A stretch of 64,000 nt of DNA from positions 1-64,000 of the forward strand of contig PHCI01000008.1 of NCBI GenBank assembly GCA_002842205.1, written 5' to 3'. This document shows positions 23,518 through 31,062 of this stretch, in pieces (the stretch's first letter is position 1; each line of letters begins with the position of its first letter). This DNA comes from Betaproteobacteria bacterium HGW-Betaproteobacteria-3 (GTDB lineage Bacteria > Pseudomonadota > Gammaproteobacteria > Burkholderiales > Burkholderiaceae_C). A program made the position numbers and the translations under genes. Under the pieces are notes generated by a model that saw nothing but the letters and a program-made list of their open reading frames with translations, did no database searches and was not told the origin of the DNA.

Positions 23518-23820
23518 TCACGCGGGACGCGCCGAGAACCTGAGGCCAAGCGCGCGGGCAACCTTGAGGATGGTGTCGAGGCGCGGCTTTGCGCCCGGGG
23601 CGAGGGCCTTGTAGAGGCTTTCTCGACCCAGCCCGGCATCCTTGGCGACCTGCGCCATTCCTTTGGCTCGTGCGATGTCACTGAGTGCGAGCAGGAGCAG
23701 ATCGGTGTCCTCGGTTTCGAAAACCGCGGTCATGTACTCGGCGATGGCTTCATCGTCGGTGAGGTAGCGAGCCGCATCGAACGGGAGAAGTTTTGCTTTG
23801 ATCTTGGTCGTACCCATCAT
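23518..23820 (-). CDS. HigA-like addiction-module antidote, apparently without its toxin
   Basis: This 100-residue protein has a short N-terminal strand (KIKAKLLPFDAARYLTDDE) and a Xre-type helix-turn-helix: DIARAKGMAQVAKDAGL, GRESLYKALAP, LDTILKVARALGL. That is the layout of 'addiction module antidote protein' of HigBA-type pairs, where the toxin normally precedes and overlaps it. Directly upstream the expected HigB gene is reduced to a few codons: an ATG at 23860 reads MFTV, as HigB-like toxins start, and within 40 bp the frame reaches the TGA that overlaps the antitoxin ATG. I infer that most of the toxin has been deleted. The gene lies between direct repeats of the dadA 3' end. Confidence 0.75.
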   Translation of the reverse strand: MMGTTKIKAKLLPFDAARYLTDDEAIAEYMTAVFETEDTDLLLLALSDIARAKGMAQVAKDAGLGRESLYKALAPGAKPRLDTILKVARALGLRFSARPA

Positions 23821-23860
23821 TCAAGCTCCAATTGCTGCAAGGCAAGAGTACCGTGAACAT
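23817..23860 (-). pseudogene. Remnant of a HigB-like toxin gene
   Basis: ATG at 23860 followed by codons for Phe-Thr-Val matches the usual start of HigB-like toxins. After a junction near 23849, another frame reads a plausible toxin C-terminus (LQQLELE) ending at a TGA that overlaps the antitoxin start. The body of the toxin, about 90 codons, is missing. The assignment rests on the short termini and position only. Confidence 0.35.
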
Positions 23861-23990
23861 GCTTGAACTGTATCTGTTTGGATACGAAGGGCAAGCGCAG
23901 ATTCTGCGATTGCATGACGCCCAGCGAGCGGTGGCCGTATTGGCTCCTGTCAAATGGCGATCGTGTGCGATCTGCAAGATCGCGCAGGAC

Positions 23991-24084
23991 CCGCCGCACC
24001 GCAGCGCGGTGCCACCTTCACGCCACCCGTGCCGTCAGTCGGCCACGTTCGGCTTCAAACCCGTGAAAGCCGAAGGCCATGGCG
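23991..24084 (-). repeat. Direct repeat of the dadA 3' end, right copy
   Basis: This is the resident copy, covering the last 22 codons and stop of dadA (stop at 24018-24020) and about 27 bp of flank. It matches 23399-23493 in the same orientation. Such a pair could mark an integration or a tandem duplication with loss of the gene body. Confidence 0.75.
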
Positions 24085-25337
24085 GGGCGTTCGCCGTGGA
24101 TGAGTTCGGCCAGGGCTTTGCCGGAGCCGGCGCCGTGGGTCCAGCCCAGGGTGCCGTGGCCGGCGTTGACCCAGAGTTTGTTGACTTTGGTGCGGCCGAT
24201 GAGGGGGATGTTGGTGGGGGTGGCGGGGCGCAGGCCGGTCCAGTAGTTGGGGGCGGTGGTGTCGCACACGCCGGGCAGCACCTGCTCGATGCGGTCGGCC
24301 AGCATCTGGCAGCGGGCTTTGGCCAGTGGGGTGTCCAGCGAGAGGTCATACCCGCCCAACTCGATGGTGCCGGCCACGCGCAGTTCGTTGCCCAGGCGGG
24401 TAATCGCGCATTTGACTTCGTCGTCGATCGTGCTCACCAGGGGCGCGGCGTCGGGCTGCTTGAGCGCAAAGGTGGCGCTGTAGCCTTTGCCGGGGTAGAT
24501 GGGCAGGTTCACGCCCACGCTGCGCAGCAGCGGCGCGGTGTACGAGCCGCAGGCGGCCACATAGGCGTCGGCCTGCAATTGCAAGGGTTTTTGGCCTGTA
24601 GCCCCCGTCAACTGGTCTTGTACCGCTACTGAAGTAATAGTATTTCCGGTGCATTCCAGGCGCACCACGTCGTGCCCGTAGAGCATGCGCGCGCCGCGTG
24701 CGGCGCACAGCCGGGCCAGCGCCTGGGTGAAGACGCGGGCGTCGCCGGACTCGTCGCTGGGGGTGTAGGTGCCGCCCACGATGCGGTGGCCAAAGGGGCG
24801 GAAGGCGGGTTCGATCTGCAGCAGTTCTTCGCGGCTGACCACCTTGCGCTGCACGCCGTATTTGCGCATCAGCGCCGCGGCTTCGGCGGCGGCGTCAAAC
24901 GATTTTGGGTCGGTGTAATAGTGGGCAATGCCGCGCTCCAGGCGGTGGTAGTCGATGCCGGTGCTGCGCACCACGTCTTTCAGGGCGGCGTGGCTGTAGG
25001 CGCCCAGCGCCACCAGCTGCGCCACGTTGCGCTCGAAGGCGGCGTCGTTGCACTGGCCCAGAAACTGCAAGCCCCAGCGCCATTGCTGCCAGTCGAGCTG
25101 CGGGCGAAACAGCAGCGGCGCGGTGGACGAGAACATCCACTTCAGCGCCTTGAGCGGGGCGTCGCGGTTGGCCCAGGGTTCGCAGTAGCTCACGGAAATC
25201 TGGCCTGCGTTGGCAAAGCTGGTTTCCAGGGCCGCGTCGGGCTGGCGGTCGACCACGGTGACTTCGTGGCCGCGCTCGAGCAAATGCCACGCGGTGCTGA
25301 TGCCGATGATGCCGGCGCCCAAAACAACTGTTTTCAT
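24018..25337 (-). CDS. dadA: D-amino acid dehydrogenase (small subunit type)
   Basis: A 439-residue FAD enzyme with an N-terminal dinucleotide-binding motif (VVLGAGIIGISTAWHLLERGHEVTVVD at residues 3-29, here split as VLGAGIIGIS and LERGHEVTVVD). Further DadA features are ETSFANAGQISVSYCEPWAN, a substrate-domain segment HYYTDPKSFDAA and the C-terminal flavin site WTGLRPATPTNIPLIG with NAGHGTLGWTHGAGSG. It oxidises D-amino acids, chiefly D-alanine, to 2-oxoacids and feeds electrons to the respiratory chain at the inner membrane. Odd feature: a dispersed hairpin element (24593-24640) is read in frame near residues 232-250, where homologues have a shorter loop. It is divergent from argP. Confidence 0.92.
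   Translation of the reverse strand: MKTVVLGAGIIGISTAWHLLERGHEVTVVDRQPDAALETSFANAGQISVSYCEPWANRDAPLKALKWMFSSTAPLLFRPQLDWQQWRWGLQFLGQCNDAAFERNVAQLVALGAYSHAALKDVVRSTGIDYHRLERGIAHYYTDPKSFDAAAEAAALMRKYGVQRKVVSREELLQIEPAFRPFGHRIVGGTYTPSDESGDARVFTQALARLCAARGARMLYGHDVVRLECTGNTITSVAVQDQLTGATGQKPLQLQADAYVAACGSYTAPLLRSVGVNLPIYPGKGYSATFALKQPDAAPLVSTIDDEVKCAITRLGNELRVAGTIELGGYDLSLDTPLAKARCQMLADRIEQVLPGVCDTTAPNYWTGLRPATPTNIPLIGRTKVNKLWVNAGHGTLGWTHGAGSGKALAELIHGERPAMAFGFHGFEAERGRLTARVA
24593..24640 (+). repeat. Dispersed hairpin element, copy inside dadA
   Basis: The plus strand reads GGCCTGTAGCCCCCGTCAAC, a TGGTCTTGTACC spacer, then GCTACTGAAGTAATAG, matching the core of the family. It lies wholly inside dadA and is translated in the opposite direction without a stop, adding about 16 residues. 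Confidence 0.65.
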
Positions 25338-25387
25338 GCAAGGCAGTGTCGGACAAGTTGCGCCGAATTAAAAGTAAAATTAAACTC

Positions 25388-25415
25388 TTGGCGAAATTAT
25401 CAGATTAACTAATAC
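25388..25415 (+). promoter_or_regulatory. Promoter of argP
   Basis: TTGGCG (25388-25393) and TAATAC (25410-25415) are 16 bp apart, and the ATG of argP is at 25426. The divergent dadA start at 25337 shares this AT-rich 88-bp region, so ArgP may act on both genes. Confidence 0.45.
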
Positions 25416-25425
25416 AACAAGACCC

Positions 25426-26340
25426 ATGAGCACCTACGATCCCGACGCCCTCGAATGCCTGGCCGCCATTGTGGAAGAGGGCGGTTTTGAGCGCGCGGCG
25501 CAGCGCCTGTCGATCACGCAGTCGGCGGTGTCGCAGCGGCTGCGCTCGCTGGAGGCGCAGGTGGGCACGGTGCTGATCGTGCGCAGCCGCCCGCTCAAGG
25601 CCACGGCGGCCGGGCAGTTGCTGCTCAAGCACACGCGGCAGTTGCGCCTGCTGCGCGCCGATCTCGAGCGCGACATGCGCGAACTGGCCCCCGCCGCACC
25701 CGGCGGCTCGCGCGAGGAAGAGCGGGTGTCGATCGCCATCAACGCCGACAGCGTGGCCACCTGGGCGCTGGGCGCGCTGACGCCGCTGGCGCAGCAGGGT
25801 CTGGCGATGGAGATCATCACCGACGACCAGGACTTCACCCACGGCTGGCTGCGCGACGGCCAGGTGCTGGGCTGCGTGACGACCCTCAAGCAGGCGCTGC
25901 GTGGCTGCAAGGTGCTGCCGCTGGGCGCCATGCGCTATGTGGCGGTGGCGCAGCCCGACTACGCGCAAAAGCATTGCCCCAAGGGCCTGACGGCGCACAA
26001 CTTCCGCGACATTCCCTTCGTGGCGTTCAACCGCAAGGACGACATGCAGGGCGAATTCATCAGCAAGGCGTTTGGCCTCAAGCGGGTGCTGCTGCACCAG
26101 CTGTTTGTGCCCAGCTCCGAAGGCCAGGTGCGTGCGGTGCTGGCCGGCTGGGGCGTGAGCGTGGTGCCCGAGTTGCTGGCGCGCGGGCTGATCGCGCAGG
26201 GCAGCCTGGTCAACGTGGCGCCCGCGCATGCACTGCCGATCCAGTTGTACTGGCACTGCTGGAACCTCGAGTCGGAAGTGCTGGACGCGCTGACCCGCGC
26301 GCTCACCGAAGCCGCTGCGCAGGCGCTCCAGGTGGCTTGA
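25426..26340 (+). CDS. argP: LysR-family regulator ArgP (IciA)
   Basis: This 304-residue LysR-type protein has an N-terminal winged helix (LECLAAIVEEGGFERAAQRL, SITQSAVSQRLRSLE) and a C-terminal effector domain. Its length and the segments AINADSVATWALGAL, ITDDQDFTHGWLRDGQVLGCV and HQLFVPSSEGQVRAVLAGWG match ArgP, which senses arginine/lysine and controls amino-acid genes such as argO. It lies head to head with dadA, 88 bp apart, which suggests control of D-amino-acid catabolism here, though this is inferred from position alone. Confidence 0.85.
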   Translation: MSTYDPDALECLAAIVEEGGFERAAQRLSITQSAVSQRLRSLEAQVGTVLIVRSRPLKATAAGQLLLKHTRQLRLLRADLERDMRELAPAAPGGSREEERVSIAINADSVATWALGALTPLAQQGLAMEIITDDQDFTHGWLRDGQVLGCVTTLKQALRGCKVLPLGAMRYVAVAQPDYAQKHCPKGLTAHNFRDIPFVAFNRKDDMQGEFISKAFGLKRVLLHQLFVPSSEGQVRAVLAGWGVSVVPELLARGLIAQGSLVNVAPAHALPIQLYWHCWNLESEVLDALTRALTEAAAQALQVA

Positions 26341-26449
26341 TACGGTTTCGCCTTCCAACGGATCACGGCGTGGGTTCGTCGTGTTCTACGCTGAATGCAA
26401 ACCGTATGAGGCCGACCGCCCGGCACGCGCGGCCGACGCTGCGCGATGC

Positions 26450-27010
26450 TCAATGCGCGCGATCGCGCTCCTGGAGGGTCTGGCGCAGCGCGGCGGCCTT
26501 GTCCGGGTCAAACGCGCCTTCGGCTCGGGCCAGCACCTCGCCGCGCCGGTTCAGCACCAGCACCGCGGGCTGGCCGATGCCTGTCAGCCCGGCGGCGCGG
26601 GCAAACGCCTCACGGTCGGTGAACAGCGGCACCATGTGGGCGCGCTCCAGCGCACTGGGGTAGCGCATCAGCAGGCGGTTCTCGGCGGTGTTGCGCGCCG
26701 CCGGGTCGCCCGCGCGGTCTTCGATCACCGGCATGCGCAGCCAGTGAATGCCGGGATGGCCTGGCAGCTGCATGCCTGTGATCCAGCCTTCGATCATGGG
26801 CCGCTGCGTGCGGTTGAAGGTGACGAGCACCAGCGTGCGCTCGGCGGGCAGGCCGTGCGGCAGCTGCAGCGGCCGCTGGTCCAGCCGCTTGGCGGTGAAC
26901 TCGGGCAGCCGGCCCATGATCGAGGTGTCGGAGGGGAAGGCCAGCGCCAGCGCAAGGGCGACGGCCGCGGCGCCAGCCCAGGTCAATGTGTTCAGCCAGA
27001 CGGGTTTCAT
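26450..27010 (-). CDS. Hypothetical thioredoxin-fold-like membrane-anchored protein
   Basis: A 186-residue protein read from the ATG at 27010, which has an AGGAGGT site just upstream; the frame is open to 27136 but the extension lacks a good start. The N-terminus is a signal anchor (LTWAGAAAVALALALAFPSD). The remainder has a thioredoxin-like rhythm: LVLVTFNRTQRPMIEGW, RLLMRYPSALERAHMVPLF, GIGQPAVLVLNRRGEVLAR. There is no CxxC motif, so it is not a redox thioredoxin. It may be an assembly factor or peroxiredoxin-like protein facing the periplasm. I do not recognise a named family. Confidence 0.6.
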   Translation of the reverse strand: MKPVWLNTLTWAGAAAVALALALAFPSDTSIMGRLPEFTAKRLDQRPLQLPHGLPAERTLVLVTFNRTQRPMIEGWITGMQLPGHPGIHWLRMPVIEDRAGDPAARNTAENRLLMRYPSALERAHMVPLFTDREAFARAAGLTGIGQPAVLVLNRRGEVLARAEGAFDPDKAAALRQTLQERDRAH

Positions 27011-27077
27011 CGGTGACCTCCTTGGCGCGCGGCGCGGGATGTGCGCTGCACCGCAGCATGCAAGAACCGTGCGCCCA

Positions 27078-27105
27078 TTGCACGACAAATACTGTGTAGT
27101 AATAT
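27078..27105 (+). promoter_or_regulatory. Promoter of the TetR-type gene
   Basis: TTGCAC (27078-27083) and TAATAT (27100-27105) are 16 bp apart and lie 65 bp upstream of the ATG at 27170. The region is notably AT-rich for this genome. Confidence 0.45.
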
Positions 27106-27169
27106 TTCGCCGCGCAAGTTGCAATGCAATCAGCAAGTGCTTTTTATGACCTCAGGGTAAAATTTCGCC

Positions 27170-27790
27170 ATGAGCACCAATAGCGTCGTCAAGGTTTCTT
27201 TCAAGGAGCAAATGCTCCAGGCGCGTGAAGACGCCATCGTACGCACGGTCAATCGCCTGCTTGCCGAAAAGGGCTTTGAGGCCATGACGGTCGATGAGGT
27301 GGCGGCCGACGTGGGCATTGCCAAGGCCAGCCTGTACAAGCACTTCCCCAGCAAGGAAGACCTGGCAGCGGCGGCCATGGTGCGGGTGATGCGCCGCGCG
27401 CAGGATTTTTTGAGCGCCGTGCCGGCCGACGCCGCGCCGCTGGACAAGCTCAAGACGGTGGCGCGCTGGACGATCGAGGTGCAGCTGGCGGGCGAGATGC
27501 CCTCGCTGCCCAGCCAGAACTCCACGCTGCGGGCCACGCTGATCGCCAATCGGGACTACATGGACGGCCTCATGGACCTGAGCGACCGCCTGGGCGGCTG
27601 GATCGAGGCGGCCCAGAAAGAAGGCACGCTCAACCCCAGGCTGCCGGCCATTGCCGTGCTGTACACGCTGTTTGCGCGCGCCTGCGACCCGGTGCTGGGC
27701 TTCCTCAAGGCCGGCGGCCAGCACACCGACGCGCAGATTGCCGAGCTGGTGCTCAGCACCTGTTTTGACGGGCTGAACGCCCGCGTCTGA
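27170..27790 (+). CDS. TetR/AcrR-family transcriptional regulator
   Basis: This 206-residue protein has the N-terminal TetR helix-turn-helix: AREDAIVRTVNRLLAEKGFE-type first helices, MTVDEVAADVGIAKASLYKH and FPSKEDLAAAAM. A helical ligand-binding and dimerisation domain follows. The effector is unknown. It lies 4 bp from the converging universal stress gene, and the thioredoxin-like gene diverges upstream, so its likeliest target is its own promoter or that neighbour. Confidence 0.88.
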   Translation: MSTNSVVKVSFKEQMLQAREDAIVRTVNRLLAEKGFEAMTVDEVAADVGIAKASLYKHFPSKEDLAAAAMVRVMRRAQDFLSAVPADAAPLDKLKTVARWTIEVQLAGEMPSLPSQNSTLRATLIANRDYMDGLMDLSDRLGGWIEAAQKEGTLNPRLPAIAVLYTLFARACDPVLGFLKAGGQHTDAQIAELVLSTCFDGLNARV

Positions 27791-27794
27791 AGCC

Positions 27795-28217
27795 TCAGCG
27801 CACCAGCAGCACGGGCACGCCGCACTGCGCCACCACCTTGGTGGCCACCGAGCCCATCACCAGATTGCCCAGCGTGCCGTGGCCGTGCGAGCCCATGACC
27901 ACCAGGTCGAACTTGCCCGACTCAGCGGTCTTGGCGATGGTTTCGCCCGCATGGCCTACCTTGTAGCTGCTGCTGACCGGCAGGCCGTGCCGCTTGAGGA
28001 ACTTGACCACCGGCGCCAGCACCTTCTCGGCCTCTTCGGCGTGGTATTTGTCCACCACCTCCTTGCCCAGCGCGGCGCGCGCGCGCGGTGGAATGCCCGG
28101 CTGCACGCTCAGCACCGCGTAATCATTGCTGGCGCTGAACAGCTCGTCGTGCGTGGTCACGTAGGCGAGCATTTTTTTGGTGAAGGCACTGCCGTCCACG
28201 GCGAGAAGAATTTTCAT
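27795..28217 (-). CDS. Universal stress protein (UspA family)
   Basis: A 140-residue single-domain Usp read from the ATG at 28217, with AGGAGACC upstream. The N-terminus is KILLAVDGSAFTKKML and the C-terminal ATP-binding signature is GSHGHGTLGNLVMGSVATKV (G-2x-G-9x-G-S/T type). HAGETIAKTAESGKFDLVV precedes it. Members are induced in stationary phase and stress and bind ATP. The frame continues upstream to 28235, but the strong ribosome-binding site supports the shorter start. Confidence 0.88.
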   Translation of the reverse strand: MKILLAVDGSAFTKKMLAYVTTHDELFSASNDYAVLSVQPGIPPRARAALGKEVVDKYHAEEAEKVLAPVVKFLKRHGLPVSSSYKVGHAGETIAKTAESGKFDLVVMGSHGHGTLGNLVMGSVATKVVAQCGVPVLLVR

Positions 28218-28293
28218 GAAGGTCTCCTGGAACAAGCGCTCACTCTAGCGCAGGGCGGGCGGCGCGGCTTGATGCAGGTCAAACCGGGCGGCC

Positions 28294-29268
28294 TCACACG
28301 GGGATGCACCAGCCGTCGCGAAACGCCGCCTGCTCGTTCTTGCGGGCGTAGCCCAGCGGGTTGGCCACCACCCGGCACTGCCAGGCGGCGCCGTCGCGCT
28401 CGCCGCGCACCCAGTAGTCGCTGGGGGCGTGCAGGTGCCCGTGCAGCCACAGCGTGGCGTACGCCAGAAGGTCGTCCAGCGCATTGCAGAAGCCGGCGGT
28501 GCCGGGCGTGAGGCCGTAGCGCGGGTCGGCGCTTTTCAGGCTGGGGGCAAAGTGCGTCACCACCACGGTGGTGCCGTCAAACGGCTGGGCCAGGGCCTCG
28601 CGCAGCCAGTGCTGGCAGACCAGCGCCTGCGCGCGCACCGGCTCGGCCAGCCAGGGTTGGCCGTGGCGGGTGCTGCCGGTGGTGCGCAGGTAAAAGTTGG
28701 CGGCGCGAAAGGCGCGCGCTCGCGCCTGCAGCTGCCGCGTGAGGGGCGAATCCGGTCCGGGCGCAGCATGGATGGCGGATGGGGCGTGGGGTGGAGCGTG
28801 ACCGGGGCTGGCGGTCGATGAGCCCGCCGCGTTGGGCCGCGCAGGGCCACGCCGGGGCGCAGCCTTGCGCTTGCCGCCGGCGGGCAGGTCGGCCAGCGCA
28901 TCAAAGTCGCTCCACAGCGTGGTGCCGACAAAGCGGAACGCGCGGCCGTCGCGGTCGGTCACGGGCAGCACCTCGCGCTCCAGCCAGTGAATGCCCAGCC
29001 GCGCGCAGGTCTCGCGCAGGCGGGCATGGGTGGCGTCGAAGTCCAGCGCGTCGTATTCGTGGTTGCCGGGCACAAACAGCACCGGCACCGGCCAGCCGTG
29101 CAACGGTGAAAACCGCGCGAGACCAAAGTCGGCGTCGGGCAGCAGCGAGCCGTACTGGTACGAGCCGATGTCCCCGGCCAGCACCAGCAGGTCGGCCCCG
29201 GGTGCGGGGCGGGCCTGAAAGTGCGGATGCGTTTCGAGGTGCAGATCGGACAGGAGCTGGATTTGCAT
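28294..29268 (-). CDS. Metallophosphoesterase (calcineurin-like)
   Basis: A 324-residue protein with all the metal-site motifs of the family: SDLHLE (residues 7-12), LAGDIGS (about 30-36), PGNHEYD (about 67-73), VVVTHFAP and HGHLHAP near the C-terminus. A low-complexity stretch of about 40 residues rich in Ala, Pro and Arg (around 130-172) interrupts the core between the GNHE and TH motifs and is probably a solvent-exposed insertion. It likely hydrolyses a phosphodiester, with no substrate evident. The 3' end points toward the universal stress gene on the same strand, about 76 bp away. Confidence 0.85.
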   Translation of the reverse strand: MQIQLLSDLHLETHPHFQARPAPGADLLVLAGDIGSYQYGSLLPDADFGLARFSPLHGWPVPVLFVPGNHEYDALDFDATHARLRETCARLGIHWLEREVLPVTDRDGRAFRFVGTTLWSDFDALADLPAGGKRKAAPRRGPARPNAAGSSTASPGHAPPHAPSAIHAAPGPDSPLTRQLQARARAFRAANFYLRTTGSTRHGQPWLAEPVRAQALVCQHWLREALAQPFDGTTVVVTHFAPSLKSADPRYGLTPGTAGFCNALDDLLAYATLWLHGHLHAPSDYWVRGERDGAAWQCRVVANPLGYARKNEQAAFRDGWCIPV

Positions 29269-29340
29269 GTTGAGGGGCAGTCTACGACGGTCGTCCGTCC
29301 CACCATCCCGACCATCCCCTACGCGCCGGGCGTCCCGAAA

Positions 29341-29390
29341 TTAATACTATAAAGATAGCAAACTATCACGATTTGACGGGGGATAAGGCC
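29341..29390 (-). repeat. Dispersed hairpin element, copy 3
   Basis: Minus-strand copy: CCCCCGTCAAAT, CGTG spacer, ATAGTTTGCTAT, then a stem CTAT (29347-29350)/ATAG (29355-29358) with loop AAAG. It lies upstream of the phosphoesterase gene. Confidence 0.75.
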
Positions 29391-29537
29391 CTAAAAAGCC
29401 CATAAATCTGCAAAATGGGGATGCCCCCCACCCCCATCCCCCATGCCCACACGGCATCAGCTTCCCCGCCACAACCTAGGGAAAACCCTTATTCTTGAGT
29501 CCTCACCACTTTTCACCGCCCATCCGGTGCCCTCGCC

Positions 29538-29747
29538 ATGTTGTCCACCCTTCGCCAGATCCACCGCTTGCGCTTGTGGCGCGCGTTGAAGTCGGTCGTC
29601 GCACGCGTGCCGACGCCTGGCACCGCCGGGACGGTCGGCGTGGCGGGCCAGTTGCTGTTGAGCGCGGACGCGATGGCCGGACACGACCCGCATCAAGCGC
29701 AGGCCTTGCGCCTGGCGGCCTGCGCGTATTTGAGCGTGGTGCGCTGA
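29538..29747 (+). CDS. Small hypothetical protein (69 residues)
   Basis: The ORF MLSTLRQIHRLRLWRALKSV has codon positions and GC pattern like neighbouring genes, with a basic amphipathic N-terminus and a helical C-terminus (HQAQALRLAACAYLSVV). No domain is recognised. It lies between the phosphoesterase and the Bug receptor gene, in a gap where no other reading is better. I treat it as a likely but unproven gene; it may be lineage-specific. Confidence 0.5.
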   Translation: MLSTLRQIHRLRLWRALKSVVARVPTPGTAGTVGVAGQLLLSADAMAGHDPHQAQALRLAACAYLSVVR

Positions 29748-29767
29748 ACGCGAAACCGTAGCAGGCG

Positions 29768-30802
29768 TCAGAGCTTGATGCCCGCGCCCTTGACCGTCGG
29801 GCCGAGGATGCCGACCTGGTCTTTCACGAAGGCGTTGAACGCAGCCACGTCCTGTGGCACGGCGACGATGCCGAGTTCTTCAAACTTCTTCTTGATGTCG
29901 GGCATGACCAGCACTTCGTTGCTCAGACTGTTGAGCCGGGCCACGATGTCGGCGGGCATTTTGGGCGGGCCCGAAAGGCCGAAGAAGTTCTCCAGCACCA
30001 GCTTGGGGTAGCGCAGTTCCACCACGGTGGGCACGTCGGGCAGCAGGGGTGAGCGCACGGTCGAGGTCACGGCCAGCGGCACGAGCTGGCCGGTCTTGAA
30101 AAACGGCACGTAGGCGGTGAGCACGTCAATGCCCACGGGGATGACCCCGGCCAGCAGGTCGGTGGTCATGGGGGCGCCGCCGCGGTAGGGCACGTGCTGC
30201 AGGCTCACGCCCATCACTTTCTTCATGAGTTCGCCGTGGATGTGGCCGATCGAGCCTGGCCCGCCCGAGCCAAAGCTCATCTGCCCGGCCTTGCGCGCGG
30301 TCGATTCGATGTCGGCCAGGCTGTGGATGCCGGACTTGGGGTTGGCCATGACGACCAGTGGCGCCGAGCCCAGGTGCGCGATGTGGGTGAACGCGGTCAC
30401 CGGGTCGTAGGGCTGCTTCTCCAGCGTGAACGGGCCCAGCGCGATGGGCGTGGTGTTGGACAGCATCAGGGTGTAGCCGTCGGGGGCGGCCTGCGACACA
30501 AACGTGCCGCCGATGGTGCCGCCCGCGCCAGGCCGGTTGTCCACCACCACGCTCTGGCCGAGCTTCTTGCCCAGCTGCTCGGCCATGACCCGGGCCAGGA
30601 TGTCGCTGGCGCCGCCGGGGGCGAAGGTCACGATGATCTTGATCGGCTTGTCGGGCCAGGCGGCCAGCGCCGGCAAGGCGAGGGCAGCGGCGGCGCCCGC
30701 GCCAGCCCATTGCAGGGCGCGGCGGCGAGTCACGGTGCGGGGCGCAGTGCGGGGCGCGGAGGTGGCGGCGGGGCCACGGGCGGGGGTCAGGCGGTGGGTC
30801 AT
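29768..30802 (-). CDS. Bug-family (TctC) periplasmic solute-binding protein
   Basis: A 344-residue protein with a twin-arginine-like export signal (TRRRALQWAGAGAAAALALPALA) and the Bug signature AWPDKPIKIIVTFAPGGASD, followed by GQSVVVDNRPGAGGTIGGTF and DGYTLMLSNTTPIA. Bug receptors bind dicarboxylates, tricarboxylates, aromatic acids or nicotinate derivatives and are highly expanded in Burkholderiales. No TctAB permease is adjacent. The LysR-type gene about 260 bp upstream is divergent and a candidate regulator. Confidence 0.9.
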   Translation of the reverse strand: MTHRLTPARGPAATSAPRTAPRTVTRRRALQWAGAGAAAALALPALAAWPDKPIKIIVTFAPGGASDILARVMAEQLGKKLGQSVVVDNRPGAGGTIGGTFVSQAAPDGYTLMLSNTTPIALGPFTLEKQPYDPVTAFTHIAHLGSAPLVVMANPKSGIHSLADIESTARKAGQMSFGSGGPGSIGHIHGELMKKVMGVSLQHVPYRGGAPMTTDLLAGVIPVGIDVLTAYVPFFKTGQLVPLAVTSTVRSPLLPDVPTVVELRYPKLVLENFFGLSGPPKMPADIVARLNSLSNEVLVMPDIKKKFEELGIVAVPQDVAAFNAFVKDQVGILGPTVKGAGIKL

Positions 30803-31062
30803 GGCATCCTTGCAGGGCAGTGAAAACAGAACATCGTCCGGAACGGACAGCGTTTACAGGCAATGTACGTGCCTGCCCCGGGCTCGCCAATCGCTGGTTG
30901 CTTATGAACCGGATAACAAACCGCCGAACGCCGCGCACCGGGCAGGGTTAACGGCGAGGCGCTGGCCCGCCACCCGCGGCGAAAATCCAGCCCATGCACC
31001 ATGCGCGTGCGCCGCAGCCGGGTGGGCCGGTCGGGTGCGCACCTTCAACCCGGGCCCGACCC

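Noticed and set aside
23943-23975. A tenth copy of the dispersed hairpin element
   Set aside because: CTCCTGTCAAATGGCGATCG resembles the core, but the hairpin arm is absent and the match too short to count.
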